In this document: positions 34,663-42,510 of the stretch, one piece after another
Numbering within the stretch: the stretch's first letter is position 1
Layout: every line of letters starts with the position of its first letter
Assembly (NCBI GenBank): GCA_038238115.1
Contig: JBBRYB010000018.1
Coordinates: 1 to 64,000, forward strand
Length of the DNA stretch: 64,000 nucleotides
From: JBBRYB01 sp038238115
GTDB lineage: Bacteria > Actinomycetota > Actinomycetes > Propionibacteriales > Nocardioidaceae
Direction of reading: 5' to 3'
Translations under genes and position numbers: made by a program
The notes under the pieces: generated by a model
Seen by the model: only the letters and a program-made list of their open reading frames with translations
Told to the model about the DNA's origin: nothing
The model's database searches: none

Positions 34663-36041
34663 GCTACCAGAACATCTCGTTGTGGCACGAGACGTGCGGC
34701 GACGACCTGCGACCGCGGCGGGTGCTGCCGGCGTCGTTGGACGTCGACGTCGCGATCGTTGGTGCCGGCTTGACCGGTCTCTGGACGGCCTACTACCTGG
34801 CTCAGCGCGATCCGTCGCTGAGCATCGCGGTGCTGGAGCAGGAGGTGGCCGGGTTCGGGGCCTCTGGACGCAACGGCGGCTGGGCGTCAGCACTCTTCCC
34901 GGCATCGCGGTCTCAGCTCGCGGCGCTGCCCGGCTCGTCGCGTGAGCACGCCGTCGCGATGACGTCAGCGATGCGAGGCACCATCGACGAGGTGGCCCGC
35001 GTCGTCGCAGCGGAGGACATCGACTGCGACTTCCACAAAGGCGGCACCGTCGTCTTCGCGCGTAGCACGACCCAGCTGGAGCGCGCCCGGCAGGAAGTGG
35101 CCCAGGCCCGTTCGTGGGGGGACAGCGACGCCGACATCAGGCTGCTCGATGCCGGCGAAGCGGCGCAGATGGGCCGCGCCACCGGGGCGCTCGGTGCGAC
35201 GTACACGCCGCACTGCGCCCGCATCCACCCCGCCCGCCTCGTCCGCGGTCTCGCCCGAACCGTCGAGCGGCACGGCGTCTCGATCTACGAGCACACCACC
35301 GTCTCGGCGATCGCGCCGAGTGCGGTCACGACCGATCACGGTACGGTCCGGGCGTCGTATGTCGTCCGGGCGACCGAGGGCTACACCCCGAGGCTGCGCG
35401 GCCTGGAGCGGGCCGTGATCCCCGTTTACTCGCTGATCGTCGCAACTGAGCCGCTGCCCGACTCCACCTGGGCGGAGATCGGGCTCGCCGATCGGCCCAC
35501 ATTTTCCGACCACCGACATCTCGTCATCTACGGGCAGCGCAGCGGCGACGGGCGGCTCGTCTTCGGCGGCCGTGGCGCCCCCTACCACTTCGGCTCCCGC
35601 ATCAAGGCGGACTTCGACCGCGAGGAGGGGGTCTTCGCGGCGCTGCGCGAGACGCTCGGTGAGATGTTCGAGCCGGTGCGCGGCGTACGGTTCACGCACG
35701 CGTGGGGCGGGCCGCTCGGCATCCCGCGGGACTGGACGGCGTCGGTCGGGCTCGACCGGACGACAGGCATGGCATGGGCCGGCGGCTACGTCGGTGATGG
35801 CGTCAGCACGACCAACCTGGCCGGCCGTACGCTGGCCGACCTCGTCACCGGGGTGGCGAGCGACCTGACCGTGCTGCCCTGGGTCAACCACCGCTCACGC
35901 AGCTGGGAGCCCGAGCCGCTGAGGTGGCTCGGCGTCAACGCCGGCCTGCGCACGATGACGGTCGCCGACCACGAGGAGCGCCTGACCGGTAGGCCCAGCC
36001 GGCTGGCAAGCGCGATGGCACCGCTCGTCGGCGGCCACTGA
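34659..36041 (+). CDS. FAD-dependent amine oxidoreductase (DAO/PuuB-like)
   Basis: Flavoprotein of 460 residues of the D-amino-acid-oxidase superfamily. The dinucleotide-binding motif is VDVAIVGAGLTGLWTAYYLA, and GFGASGRNGGWASALFPASR is typical of the gamma-glutamylputrescine oxidase/DadA branch. The C-terminal substrate domain includes GVRFTHAWGGPLGIPRDW and GYVGDGVSTTNLAGRTLADL. Coupling to the Lrp regulator and divergence from polyamine importer B suggest an amine or gamma-glutamylpolyamine substrate. No gamma-glutamylpolyamine synthetase is in the window, so free polyamines or another amine are possible. Confidence 0.85.
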   Translation: MSYQNISLWHETCGDDLRPRRVLPASLDVDVAIVGAGLTGLWTAYYLAQRDPSLSIAVLEQEVAGFGASGRNGGWASALFPASRSQLAALPGSSREHAVAMTSAMRGTIDEVARVVAAEDIDCDFHKGGTVVFARSTTQLERARQEVAQARSWGDSDADIRLLDAGEAAQMGRATGALGATYTPHCARIHPARLVRGLARTVERHGVSIYEHTTVSAIAPSAVTTDHGTVRASYVVRATEGYTPRLRGLERAVIPVYSLIVATEPLPDSTWAEIGLADRPTFSDHRHLVIYGQRSGDGRLVFGGRGAPYHFGSRIKADFDREEGVFAALRETLGEMFEPVRGVRFTHAWGGPLGIPRDWTASVGLDRTTGMAWAGGYVGDGVSTTNLAGRTLADLVTGVASDLTVLPWVNHRSRSWEPEPLRWLGVNAGLRTMTVADHEERLTGRPSRLASAMAPLVGGH

Positions 36042-36055
36042 AGGCGCCGGCCCCT

Positions 36056-36106
36056 CGATTCGTCCTGCCCAGGTCGGGGATGGCCAGCGTCGGCCAGCGA
36101 CGAATC
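36056..36106. repeat. Palindromic repeat with GATTCGTC/GACGAATC ends, copy 2
   Basis: Starts CGATTCGTCCTGCCC and ends GACGAATC, with an interior carrying GGCCAGCGTCGGCCAGCG. It lies in the 145-base gap between the FAD oxidase stop and the end of the convergent DhaM fusion gene. It is a close relative of copy 3, 26 bases away, and shares its outer ends with copy 1 at 15659. Confidence 0.7.
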
Positions 36107-36131
36107 ACTCAGCAGGTGCCCCGCCCGGCCC

Positions 36132-36185
36132 CGATTCGTCCTGCCCGGATCGGGGACGGCCAGCGCCGGCCAGCGAGACGAATCG
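36132..36185. repeat. Palindromic repeat with GATTCGTC/GACGAATC ends, copy 3
   Basis: Starts CGATTCGTCCTGCCC and ends GACGAATCG, one base before the DhaM fusion stop codon. The interior GGCCAGCGCCGGCCAGCG differs from copy 2 at one base. Copies 2 and 3 form a tandem pair between convergent genes, where they may act as transcription stops. Confidence 0.7.
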
Positions 36186-36186
36186 C

Positions 36187-38613
36187 TTATGTGCCGCGCA
36201 ATAGGGCGCGCACCTGTGAAGCGCTCGCGCAGCCGAGGGCCACCCCTGCGCGTTGCCGGGCCTCGTCGACGGTCGTGGACCGGATCGCCCCTTTGACGAC
36301 CGGCACGGCCCTCGCGACCACGCTGAGCTCCCGAACGCCGAGCCCGACCAACAGCGGTGCCGCAAGGGGGTCGCTCGCCAGGTCACCGCACACGGCAACG
36401 TCGGTATCCTCGTCCACCTTGTCGCATACCTCGCCGATGAGACCCAGCACAGTGGGATCCAGGGCGTCGGCGAGCGGGGCCACCGCAGCGTTGCCCCGTT
36501 CTGCTGCCAGCACGTACTGAGCCAGGTCGTTGGTGCCGATGCTGACGAAATCGAGGTCCCGCGCGAGCAGGCCCACACGCAGCGCCGCCGCAGGCACCTC
36601 CACCATGATTCCCACCTTCAGCTGCGAGGGCACCGCACCGCCAGCATCGACACCCGCCTGCGTGAGCTGGTCGAGGGCCCACTCGACCTCCTCCAGCGTC
36701 GAGACCATCGGGAACATCACCCGGACGGCCGTCTCGCGCGCCGCCAGGCACACGGCGCTCAGCTGCTCGCGCAACGCGTCCGGCTGGCGCCGCATCAGCC
36801 TCAGGCCCCGCTCGCCGAGGAAGGGGTTGGCCTCCTGGGGCTGCGGCAAGAAGGACAGCGGCTTGTCGCCGCCGACGTCCCAGGTGCGGATCGTGATCGG
36901 CCGACCGTCCAACACGCGCGCCAGCTCAAGAAACCGCTCCGTCTGGGCCGTGACGCTCGGGCGCTCCCGCTCGTGGCCGAAGAGCACCTCGGTGCGCACC
37001 AGCCCGGAACCCTCGGCCCCGTGCGCCGCCGCCACGGCGGCATCGTCGACCGAGCCGACGTTGGCTGCGACCGTGACCCGTATCCCATCGCGCATGACGG
37101 CGGGCTTGGAGGCGGTGAACATGGCCGCTTGGCGCTCGGACCGTCGTTGCGTGATGGTCCGCCGGACCTGGGCCTGGACAGCGTCGTCTGGATCGACGAC
37201 GAACCCGCCTGCCTGGGCGTCGAACGCGACCAGGACGCCGGGAACCACACCGTCTGCCGCCGGGCCCACGCTGGTGATGACGGGGAAGCCGCGAGACTTG
37301 GCCACGATGACGCCATGACCGGTCGCACCGCCGGAGACCGTCGCGACGCCGAGCACGTGTGTCGGATCGAGGGTGGCCGCGGTGGCCGGGTCGAGCTCGG
37401 GTACGACGAGCACGCCCGGCCCCGCACCCTGGTCGAGGGGTGCCACGTCGGCACCGACGAGAACGGCGAGGAGACGCCGCTGGACCGCACGCACGTCCTG
37501 CGCACGCTCACGCTGGTACGGATCATCCAGGCGGGCGAACTCGTCGGCCAACCGCCCGAGGCACGACGACCACGCTTCGACGGCGGACTCGCCCCCGCGC
37601 AGGGCGGCATCTACGTCGTCGGTCAGGGCCGGGTCGCTCAGCAAGGCCAGGTGCGCGTCGAAGATCTGCGCCTCGGCGCCGCCGCCTTGGTCGCCGGCGC
37701 GCAGGTCGCGTAGCTGTTCGCAGACAGCCGCCACCGCCTCGGACGATCTGCGCAGCTCGTCGTCGACACCGGCAGCGACGTACGTGCCCGTGTCGACGTC
37801 GAGCACCACCACAATGGCCGGTCCGATTGCCACGTCGAGCCCGGAGCCGACGGCGCGCGCTTCGGGCGGTGTAGCTGGCGCTTCGGCGCGCTGGTCGAAC
37901 CCTCGGGTCGCCAGCGCCACGATCGCGTCAAGGGCCCGCCTGGCGTCGACCCCGGATGCCCCAACCCGCAGGTGGTGGCCCTCCCGGGCGTTGAGCGTTG
38001 CCACCAGGCTGAGGCTCGCGGCGTCGACGGGTCCGCGCCCGGAGTCGAGGTCGGTGAGCGTGACGCCGGCGTCGAAGGAACGGACCAGGCTGACAAGACT
38101 CGCAGCCGGGCGGGCGTGCAGGCCGTGCGCGTTCGTGACCTCGATCTCGACCGACGCCTCGTCGACCGGTTCGGCTGGCTTCGGTGGCGGCGCATCGGCG
38201 GCCGCGGTCCCGAGGTGCTGCTGCTTGCCGGCCAGCCCTCGCTGCGCCTCGTCGGCCACGTCCGGCAGCGAAGCCCCTGTCGAGGCCAGCACGACGGCGG
38301 CCACCAGACCCTCGACCAGCGGGGCGCTGGAGACGGTGACCCGCGCCGCGACGACGGGGTCGATGAGCTCCAACGCCATCTCCGCGCTCAGTAATGCGCT
38401 TCCGAGGTCGAGGAGCAGCAGTACGCCGTCGGGGTTGTCGACCTCGGTGATCGCCGCTGCCACGGCCGTGGCGTCGGTGCCGAGCGTCGTCTCGTCGAGC
38501 CCGGCGGCGACGCCGATCGACGGCAGGTCGGCCTCGTCGACCATCTCCGTGGCCAAGCCCACTGCGGCGTGCGCCAGCGCCCTGCTGTGCGAGACGACCA
38601 CGAGCGCGATCAC
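36187..38613 (-). CDS. dhaM: DhaM-HPr-enzyme I fusion (dihydroxyacetone PTS phosphoryl donor)
   Basis: Multidomain phosphotransferase of 808 residues that passes phosphate from PEP to the DhaL-bound ADP of dihydroxyacetone kinase. Residues 1-125 are an EIIA-mannose-type domain with H9 in VVVSHSRALA. Residues 150-240 are HPr with H166 in NAHGLHARPA. From about 257 to the end is enzyme I, with phospho-His H433 in GGATGHGVIVAKSRGFP, the PEP barrel (GLVRTEVLFGHERERPSV, GTNDLAQYVLAAERGN) and the catalytic Cys C742 in VCGDLASDP. E. coli DhaM stops partway through enzyme I; this one is complete, so it may need no separate PtsI or HPr. It overlaps dhaL by four bases. Confidence 0.93.
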   Translation of the reverse strand: MIALVVVSHSRALAHAAVGLATEMVDEADLPSIGVAAGLDETTLGTDATAVAAAITEVDNPDGVLLLLDLGSALLSAEMALELIDPVVAARVTVSSAPLVEGLVAAVVLASTGASLPDVADEAQRGLAGKQQHLGTAAADAPPPKPAEPVDEASVEIEVTNAHGLHARPAASLVSLVRSFDAGVTLTDLDSGRGPVDAASLSLVATLNAREGHHLRVGASGVDARRALDAIVALATRGFDQRAEAPATPPEARAVGSGLDVAIGPAIVVVLDVDTGTYVAAGVDDELRRSSEAVAAVCEQLRDLRAGDQGGGAEAQIFDAHLALLSDPALTDDVDAALRGGESAVEAWSSCLGRLADEFARLDDPYQRERAQDVRAVQRRLLAVLVGADVAPLDQGAGPGVLVVPELDPATAATLDPTHVLGVATVSGGATGHGVIVAKSRGFPVITSVGPAADGVVPGVLVAFDAQAGGFVVDPDDAVQAQVRRTITQRRSERQAAMFTASKPAVMRDGIRVTVAANVGSVDDAAVAAAHGAEGSGLVRTEVLFGHERERPSVTAQTERFLELARVLDGRPITIRTWDVGGDKPLSFLPQPQEANPFLGERGLRLMRRQPDALREQLSAVCLAARETAVRVMFPMVSTLEEVEWALDQLTQAGVDAGGAVPSQLKVGIMVEVPAAALRVGLLARDLDFVSIGTNDLAQYVLAAERGNAAVAPLADALDPTVLGLIGEVCDKVDEDTDVAVCGDLASDPLAAPLLVGLGVRELSVVARAVPVVKGAIRSTTVDEARQRAGVALGCASASQVRALLRGT

Positions 38614-39239
38614 GACAGGGTCGCGGCGGCCGACTCCAGCAGCATCGTCGTGCTCGTTGCGCCCGGGTCCTGGTGTCCCGCGCTGCGCTCGCCGAGATAG
38701 CTGGCCCGGCCCTTGCGGGCGACCAGCGGCGTGGTCTCGTCTCGCCCCTTCGCGGCGGCGGCCGCCGCCGCGCCGAGTGCGGCGGCCAGCCCGCCGCCCG
38801 CCGCTTGGTCGAAAGCGTCGACGGCGGGAGCCCAGGCGTCATACATGGTCTTGTCGCCGGGCTCGGCCTTTCCGCGCGCCACGATGCCCTCGACCCCCGC
38901 CCTCAGAGCCTTGCCCACCCCGCCAGTGGAGACGTCGTCGACGCCTTGGAGGCCCACGCCGAAGCGCAGGAAGAACGTGCCGTAGAGGGGGCCGCTTGCG
39001 CCACCCACCGTGGAGACGAGGGTCATCCCGACCTTCTTGAACAGCGCGTCCGCAGATTCAAACTCGGTAGCGTCGAGAGCGGCGACAACGGCCTTCATCC
39101 CCCGGTCCATGTTGGTGCCGTGGTCGGCGTCACCGATGGCGGAGTCGAGCTCCGTGAGCAGGCCGGCGTTGTCGTGGACCTCTGCAGCGAAGGCGCGCAG
39201 CCAGTCGGTGAACGCCTCGACGGAGACGGTGTCGGACAT
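38610..39239 (-). CDS. dhaL: Dihydroxyacetone kinase ADP-binding subunit DhaL
   Basis: Subunit of 209 residues that holds ADP as a permanent coenzyme, re-phosphorylated by DhaM, and transfers phosphate to dihydroxyacetone on DhaK. The Mg-coordinating aspartates are in LDSAIGDADHGTNMDRGM, the family signature. GGASGPLYGTFFLRFG and the C-terminal RASYLGERSAGHQDPGA complete the nucleotide site. The ATG at 39239 starts the domain, and the longer frame to 39305 lies within dhaK. It begins four bases after the dhaK stop. Confidence 0.95.
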   Translation of the reverse strand: MSDTVSVEAFTDWLRAFAAEVHDNAGLLTELDSAIGDADHGTNMDRGMKAVVAALDATEFESADALFKKVGMTLVSTVGGASGPLYGTFFLRFGVGLQGVDDVSTGGVGKALRAGVEGIVARGKAEPGDKTMYDAWAPAVDAFDQAAGGGLAAALGAAAAAAAKGRDETTPLVARKGRASYLGERSAGHQDPGATSTTMLLESAAATLS

Positions 39240-39243
39240 CGGG

Positions 39244-40248
39244 TCAGGCACCCCAGCGCAGTCCGGGTGTGTTGACCGGCTCGTCCCAGAGGCCGACCAT
39301 CTCATCGTCGACCTTGAGCAGCGTCACGGAGCAGCCGGCCATCTCTAGCGAGGTGATGTAGTTGCCCACGAGTGACCTGGCCACGGTGATGCCGGCCCGC
39401 TCGAGCAGCGTCGCCACCTCGTGATACATGACATAGAGCTCGAGGAGCGGCGTGCCACCCATCCCGTTGACGAACGCGACCACGGAGTCGCCCCGGCCGT
39501 AGGGCAGGTCTGCCAAGATCGGGTCGACGAGCATGGCGGCGACGTCCTTTGCCGGTGCGAGCGGCACACGCCGGCGGCCAGGCTCGCCGTGGATGCCGAT
39601 GCCGACCTCCATCTCGTCGTCGGCAAGCTCGAACGTGGGGTTGCCCGCCGAGGGCACGGTGCACGACGTCAGCGCCATACCCATGCTGCGACCTGAGTCG
39701 TTGACCCGTTTCGCGAGATCACCGACCTCGTTGAGGGAGCGTCCCTGCTCGGCCGCCGCACCGACGATCTTTTCCAGCAGCACTGTCAGCCCGACGCCGC
39801 GCCGGCCGGCGGTGTAGAGGCTGTCCTGGACCGCCACATCGTCGTTGGTCACGACCGACAGCACCTCGACATCCGCGTCGGCCGCTGCCAGCTCGGCCGC
39901 CATCTCGAAGTTCATCACGTCGCCGGTGTAGTTCTTCACGATGTGCAGGACCCCAGCACCACTATCGACCTGCTTCGTAGCCTCCATCATCTGGTCCGGC
40001 ACCGGTGAGGTGAACACCGCGCCAGCGCACGCGGCGTCGAGCATGCCCAGCCCGACGAAACCCCCATGCATGGGCTCGTGGCCAGAGCCACCTCCGGAGA
40101 TCAGACCGACCTTTCCCTGCCGGGGAGCATCCTTGCGGTAGACGACCGCATTGTCGTGGTCGACGCGGACATGGTCAGCATGCGCTGCTGCGATGCCGAG
40201 GAGTGCTTCCTTGACGACATCGGCTGGGTCGTTTATCAGCTTCTTCAT
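39244..40248 (-). CDS. dhaK: Dihydroxyacetone kinase substrate-binding subunit DhaK
   Basis: Subunit of 334 residues that binds dihydroxyacetone covalently through a His, here in [10 protein letters not shown]. The N-terminus [20 protein letters not shown] is canonical, and [19 protein letters not shown] is the substrate loop. The ATG at 40248 is the family start; the frame stays open to 40287 without conserved sequence. It is the first gene of dhaKLM. One copy of the 92-bp palindromic element ends about 140 bases upstream of its start. Confidence 0.95.
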   Translation of the reverse strand: MKKLINDPADVVKEALLGIAAAHADHVRVDHDNAVVYRKDAPRQGKVGLISGGGSGHEPMHGGFVGLGMLDAACAGAVFTSPVPDQMMEATKQVDSGAGVLHIVKNYTGDVMNFEMAAELAAADADVEVLSVVTNDDVAVQDSLYTAGRRGVGLTVLLEKIVGAAAEQGRSLNEVGDLAKRVNDSGRSMGMALTSCTVPSAGNPTFELADDEMEVGIGIHGEPGRRRVPLAPAKDVAAMLVDPILADLPYGRGDSVVAFVNGMGGTPLLELYVMYHEVATLLERAGITVARSLVGNYITSLEMAGCSVTLLKVDDEMVGLWDEPVNTPGLRWGA

Positions 40249-40380
40249 GCAAGTATCTGAGCAGACCCGCCGCCGGGAGGCAACCACGGGCCGCCGGCCG
40301 CCTCACCCGGCGACGCGTGGACGGCCCAAACCTCGCCGAGGCAGGGCAGAAACCCTCCGCCGCGCCGGGCGCCGTCGGGC

Positions 40381-40456
40381 TGCATCTGCCGTGTGAACAC
40401 TGCATGTGCAGTGTTCACATGGGAGATCTGCCGTGCGAAGCAAGCACGTGCCATGG
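40381..40456 (+). repeat. 92-bp-family palindromic element, copy 1 (diverged)
   Basis: TGTGAACACTGCA (40392-40404) and TGCAGTGTTCACA (40407-40419) form a near-perfect palindrome with a two-base centre, followed by GAGATCTGCCGTGCGAAG. The outer ends have decayed compared with the copies at 50389 and 56270 (GCCATGGGAA instead of CATGGCAAACGC). It lies in the 242-base gap between the divergent dhaK start and the prpE stop. Confidence 0.8.
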
Positions 40457-40490
40457 GAATCCGTCCGCGACGAGGAGAGGCGGCCGCCCG

Positions 40491-42410
40491 TCAGCCGCCG
40501 GGCGACTCCTCGGGAGAAGTGGCCGCTCCTCTCAGCGCCGGTGCGATCGTGTCGAGTACGTTGGCGTCCTCGATCGTCCCTGGTGTGGCGGGCGAACCAC
40601 CGTCGGCGATCTGCCGCATCGTCTTGCGCAGGATCTTGCCCGACCTCGTCTTGGGCAGGGCGGCCACGACCCGCACGTCCTTGAACGCGGCGACCGGCCC
40701 GATCTCCTCGCGCACCGCCGCCACCAGCTCGCCCGCCAGCGTCGCCGCGTCCACGTCTTCCATCCCCGACTTGAGCACGACGAGCCCGCGCGGCACCTGG
40801 CCCTTGAGCGGGTCAGCCGCACCGATGACGGCACACTCGGCCACCGCCGGGTGGCGGGCGAGCACCGCCTCGATGGAACCTGTCGACAGCCGGTGCCCCG
40901 CCACATTGATGACGTCGTCGGTGCGTCCCATCACGTAGACATATCCGTCGGCGTCGAGGTAGCCGCCGTCACCGGACAGGTAGAACCCGTCGTAGGCGCT
41001 GAGGTATGACGACCTGAACCGGTCGTCGTCTCCCCACAGTGTCGGCAGCGTGCCAGGCGGCAGGGGCAGTCGCAGGCAGATGGCACCTTCGGTGTCGACC
41101 TCGACGGGCTCACCGCGCTCGTCGAGGACCTGGACGTCATACCCGGGGACGGGCACGGACGGAGAGCCGGGCTTGATCGCCATGGCCTCGAGCCCACGCG
41201 GGTTGGTGACGATCGGCCACCCGGTCTCGGTCTGCCACCAATTGTCGACGACCGGGATGCCGAGCAGCCGCGACGCCCAGTGGTACGTCTCGGGATCGAG
41301 GCGCTCGCCGGCGAGGAAGAGATGGCGCAACGACGAGAGGTCATGCTCGCGGATCCGTACGCCGTCGGAGTCCTCCTTCTTGATCGCCCTGATCGCCGTG
41401 GGTGCGGTGAAGAAGCCTTGAACGCCATGGTCGGCGATGACTCGCCAGAACGCGCCCGCGTCCGGGGTGCCGACCGGCTTGCCTTCGTAAAGCACCGTCG
41501 TGGCGCCCGCGATGAGCGGCGCGTAGACGATGTAGGAGTGGCCGACGACCCAGCCGACGTCGGAGGCGGTCCACCAGACCTGCCCGGGCAAGATGTCGAA
41601 GAGGTTGGGCATCGACCACGCGAGGGCGACCGCGTGGCCACCGTTGTCCCGGACGATGCCTTTCGGCTTGCCCGTGGTGCCGGACGTGTACAGCACATAC
41701 AGCGGGTCAGTCGCGGCGACATCGATGCACGGCGCGGGGTCGGCCGAGCCGGCCTTGACAGCGGTGTCCCAGTCGACGTCGCGCCCGTCGACCAGCTCGG
41801 CGGTCAACGCCTCGCGCTGCTTGATCACAACCGCTGTCGGCGCGTGCTCCGCGAGGTCGAGCGCCCGGTCGAGGAGAGGCTTGTAGGCCACCACGCGACC
41901 GGGCTCGAGGCCGCACGACGCGGTCACGATCGCGGTCGGCAGCGCGTCGTCAATGCGTACGGCGAGCTCCGCCGCCGCGAACCCGCCGAACACCACCGAG
42001 TGCACCGCACCGATGCGGGCGCTCGCCAGCATGGCGATCACCGCCTCGGGGATCATCGGCATGTAGATCACGACGCGGTCACCCGGCCCGACCCCGAACG
42101 AACGCAGCGCCCCGGCAAACGCCGCGACCTGCTCAAGGAGCTCGGCGTAGGTATAGGTCCGCCGGGTGCCGGCCACGCCGCTGTCATAGATGAGGGCGGC
42201 TTGCTCCGCGCGGCCCTTGATGACGTGGCGGTCCAGCGCGTTGTAGCAGGTGTTGAGGCGACCGTCGGAGAACCAACGGTAGAACGGCGGGTTGGACCTG
42301 TCCAGGATCGTGGTCGGCTTGACGAACCAGTCGATGAGGCGAGACTGCTCGCGCCAGAACCCGTCGGGATCGCTCATGCTGGCGTCATAGGTGTCGAGGT
42401 AAACGCCCAT
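40491..42410 (-). CDS. prpE: Propionyl-CoA synthetase (acetyl-CoA synthetase family)
   Basis: AMP-forming acyl-CoA synthetase of 639 residues that activates propionate or acetate. The adenylation core has VLYTSGTTGKPKGIVRDNGGH, the acyl pocket region SDVGWVVGHSYIVYAPLIAG, and VDNWWQTETGWPI. The catalytic lysine of the C-terminal lid is in LPKTRSGKILRKTMRQIADG and is a possible acetylation site. DNGGH after the P-loop and the overall length fit the PrpE branch better than Acs. It stands alone on its transcript, so no methylcitrate or methylmalonyl genes are visible to test the assignment. Confidence 0.88.
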   Translation of the reverse strand: MGVYLDTYDASMSDPDGFWREQSRLIDWFVKPTTILDRSNPPFYRWFSDGRLNTCYNALDRHVIKGRAEQAALIYDSGVAGTRRTYTYAELLEQVAAFAGALRSFGVGPGDRVVIYMPMIPEAVIAMLASARIGAVHSVVFGGFAAAELAVRIDDALPTAIVTASCGLEPGRVVAYKPLLDRALDLAEHAPTAVVIKQREALTAELVDGRDVDWDTAVKAGSADPAPCIDVAATDPLYVLYTSGTTGKPKGIVRDNGGHAVALAWSMPNLFDILPGQVWWTASDVGWVVGHSYIVYAPLIAGATTVLYEGKPVGTPDAGAFWRVIADHGVQGFFTAPTAIRAIKKEDSDGVRIREHDLSSLRHLFLAGERLDPETYHWASRLLGIPVVDNWWQTETGWPIVTNPRGLEAMAIKPGSPSVPVPGYDVQVLDERGEPVEVDTEGAICLRLPLPPGTLPTLWGDDDRFRSSYLSAYDGFYLSGDGGYLDADGYVYVMGRTDDVINVAGHRLSTGSIEAVLARHPAVAECAVIGAADPLKGQVPRGLVVLKSGMEDVDAATLAGELVAAVREEIGPVAAFKDVRVVAALPKTRSGKILRKTMRQIADGGSPATPGTIEDANVLDTIAPALRGAATSPEESPGG

Positions 42411-42510
42411 GCCACCATCCTGCCGTACGTCGGCGAAAGCAGCGGCCGTTGGGGCCAGTTCCAGGCGAGCTCAGGTCGCGGGCGTTGACTAACTCAGCTG
42501 GGCAGTACAC

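Noticed and set aside
36253..37713. 486-codon plus-strand frame opposite the DhaM fusion gene.
   Set aside because: Antisense shadow of the enzyme I domain.
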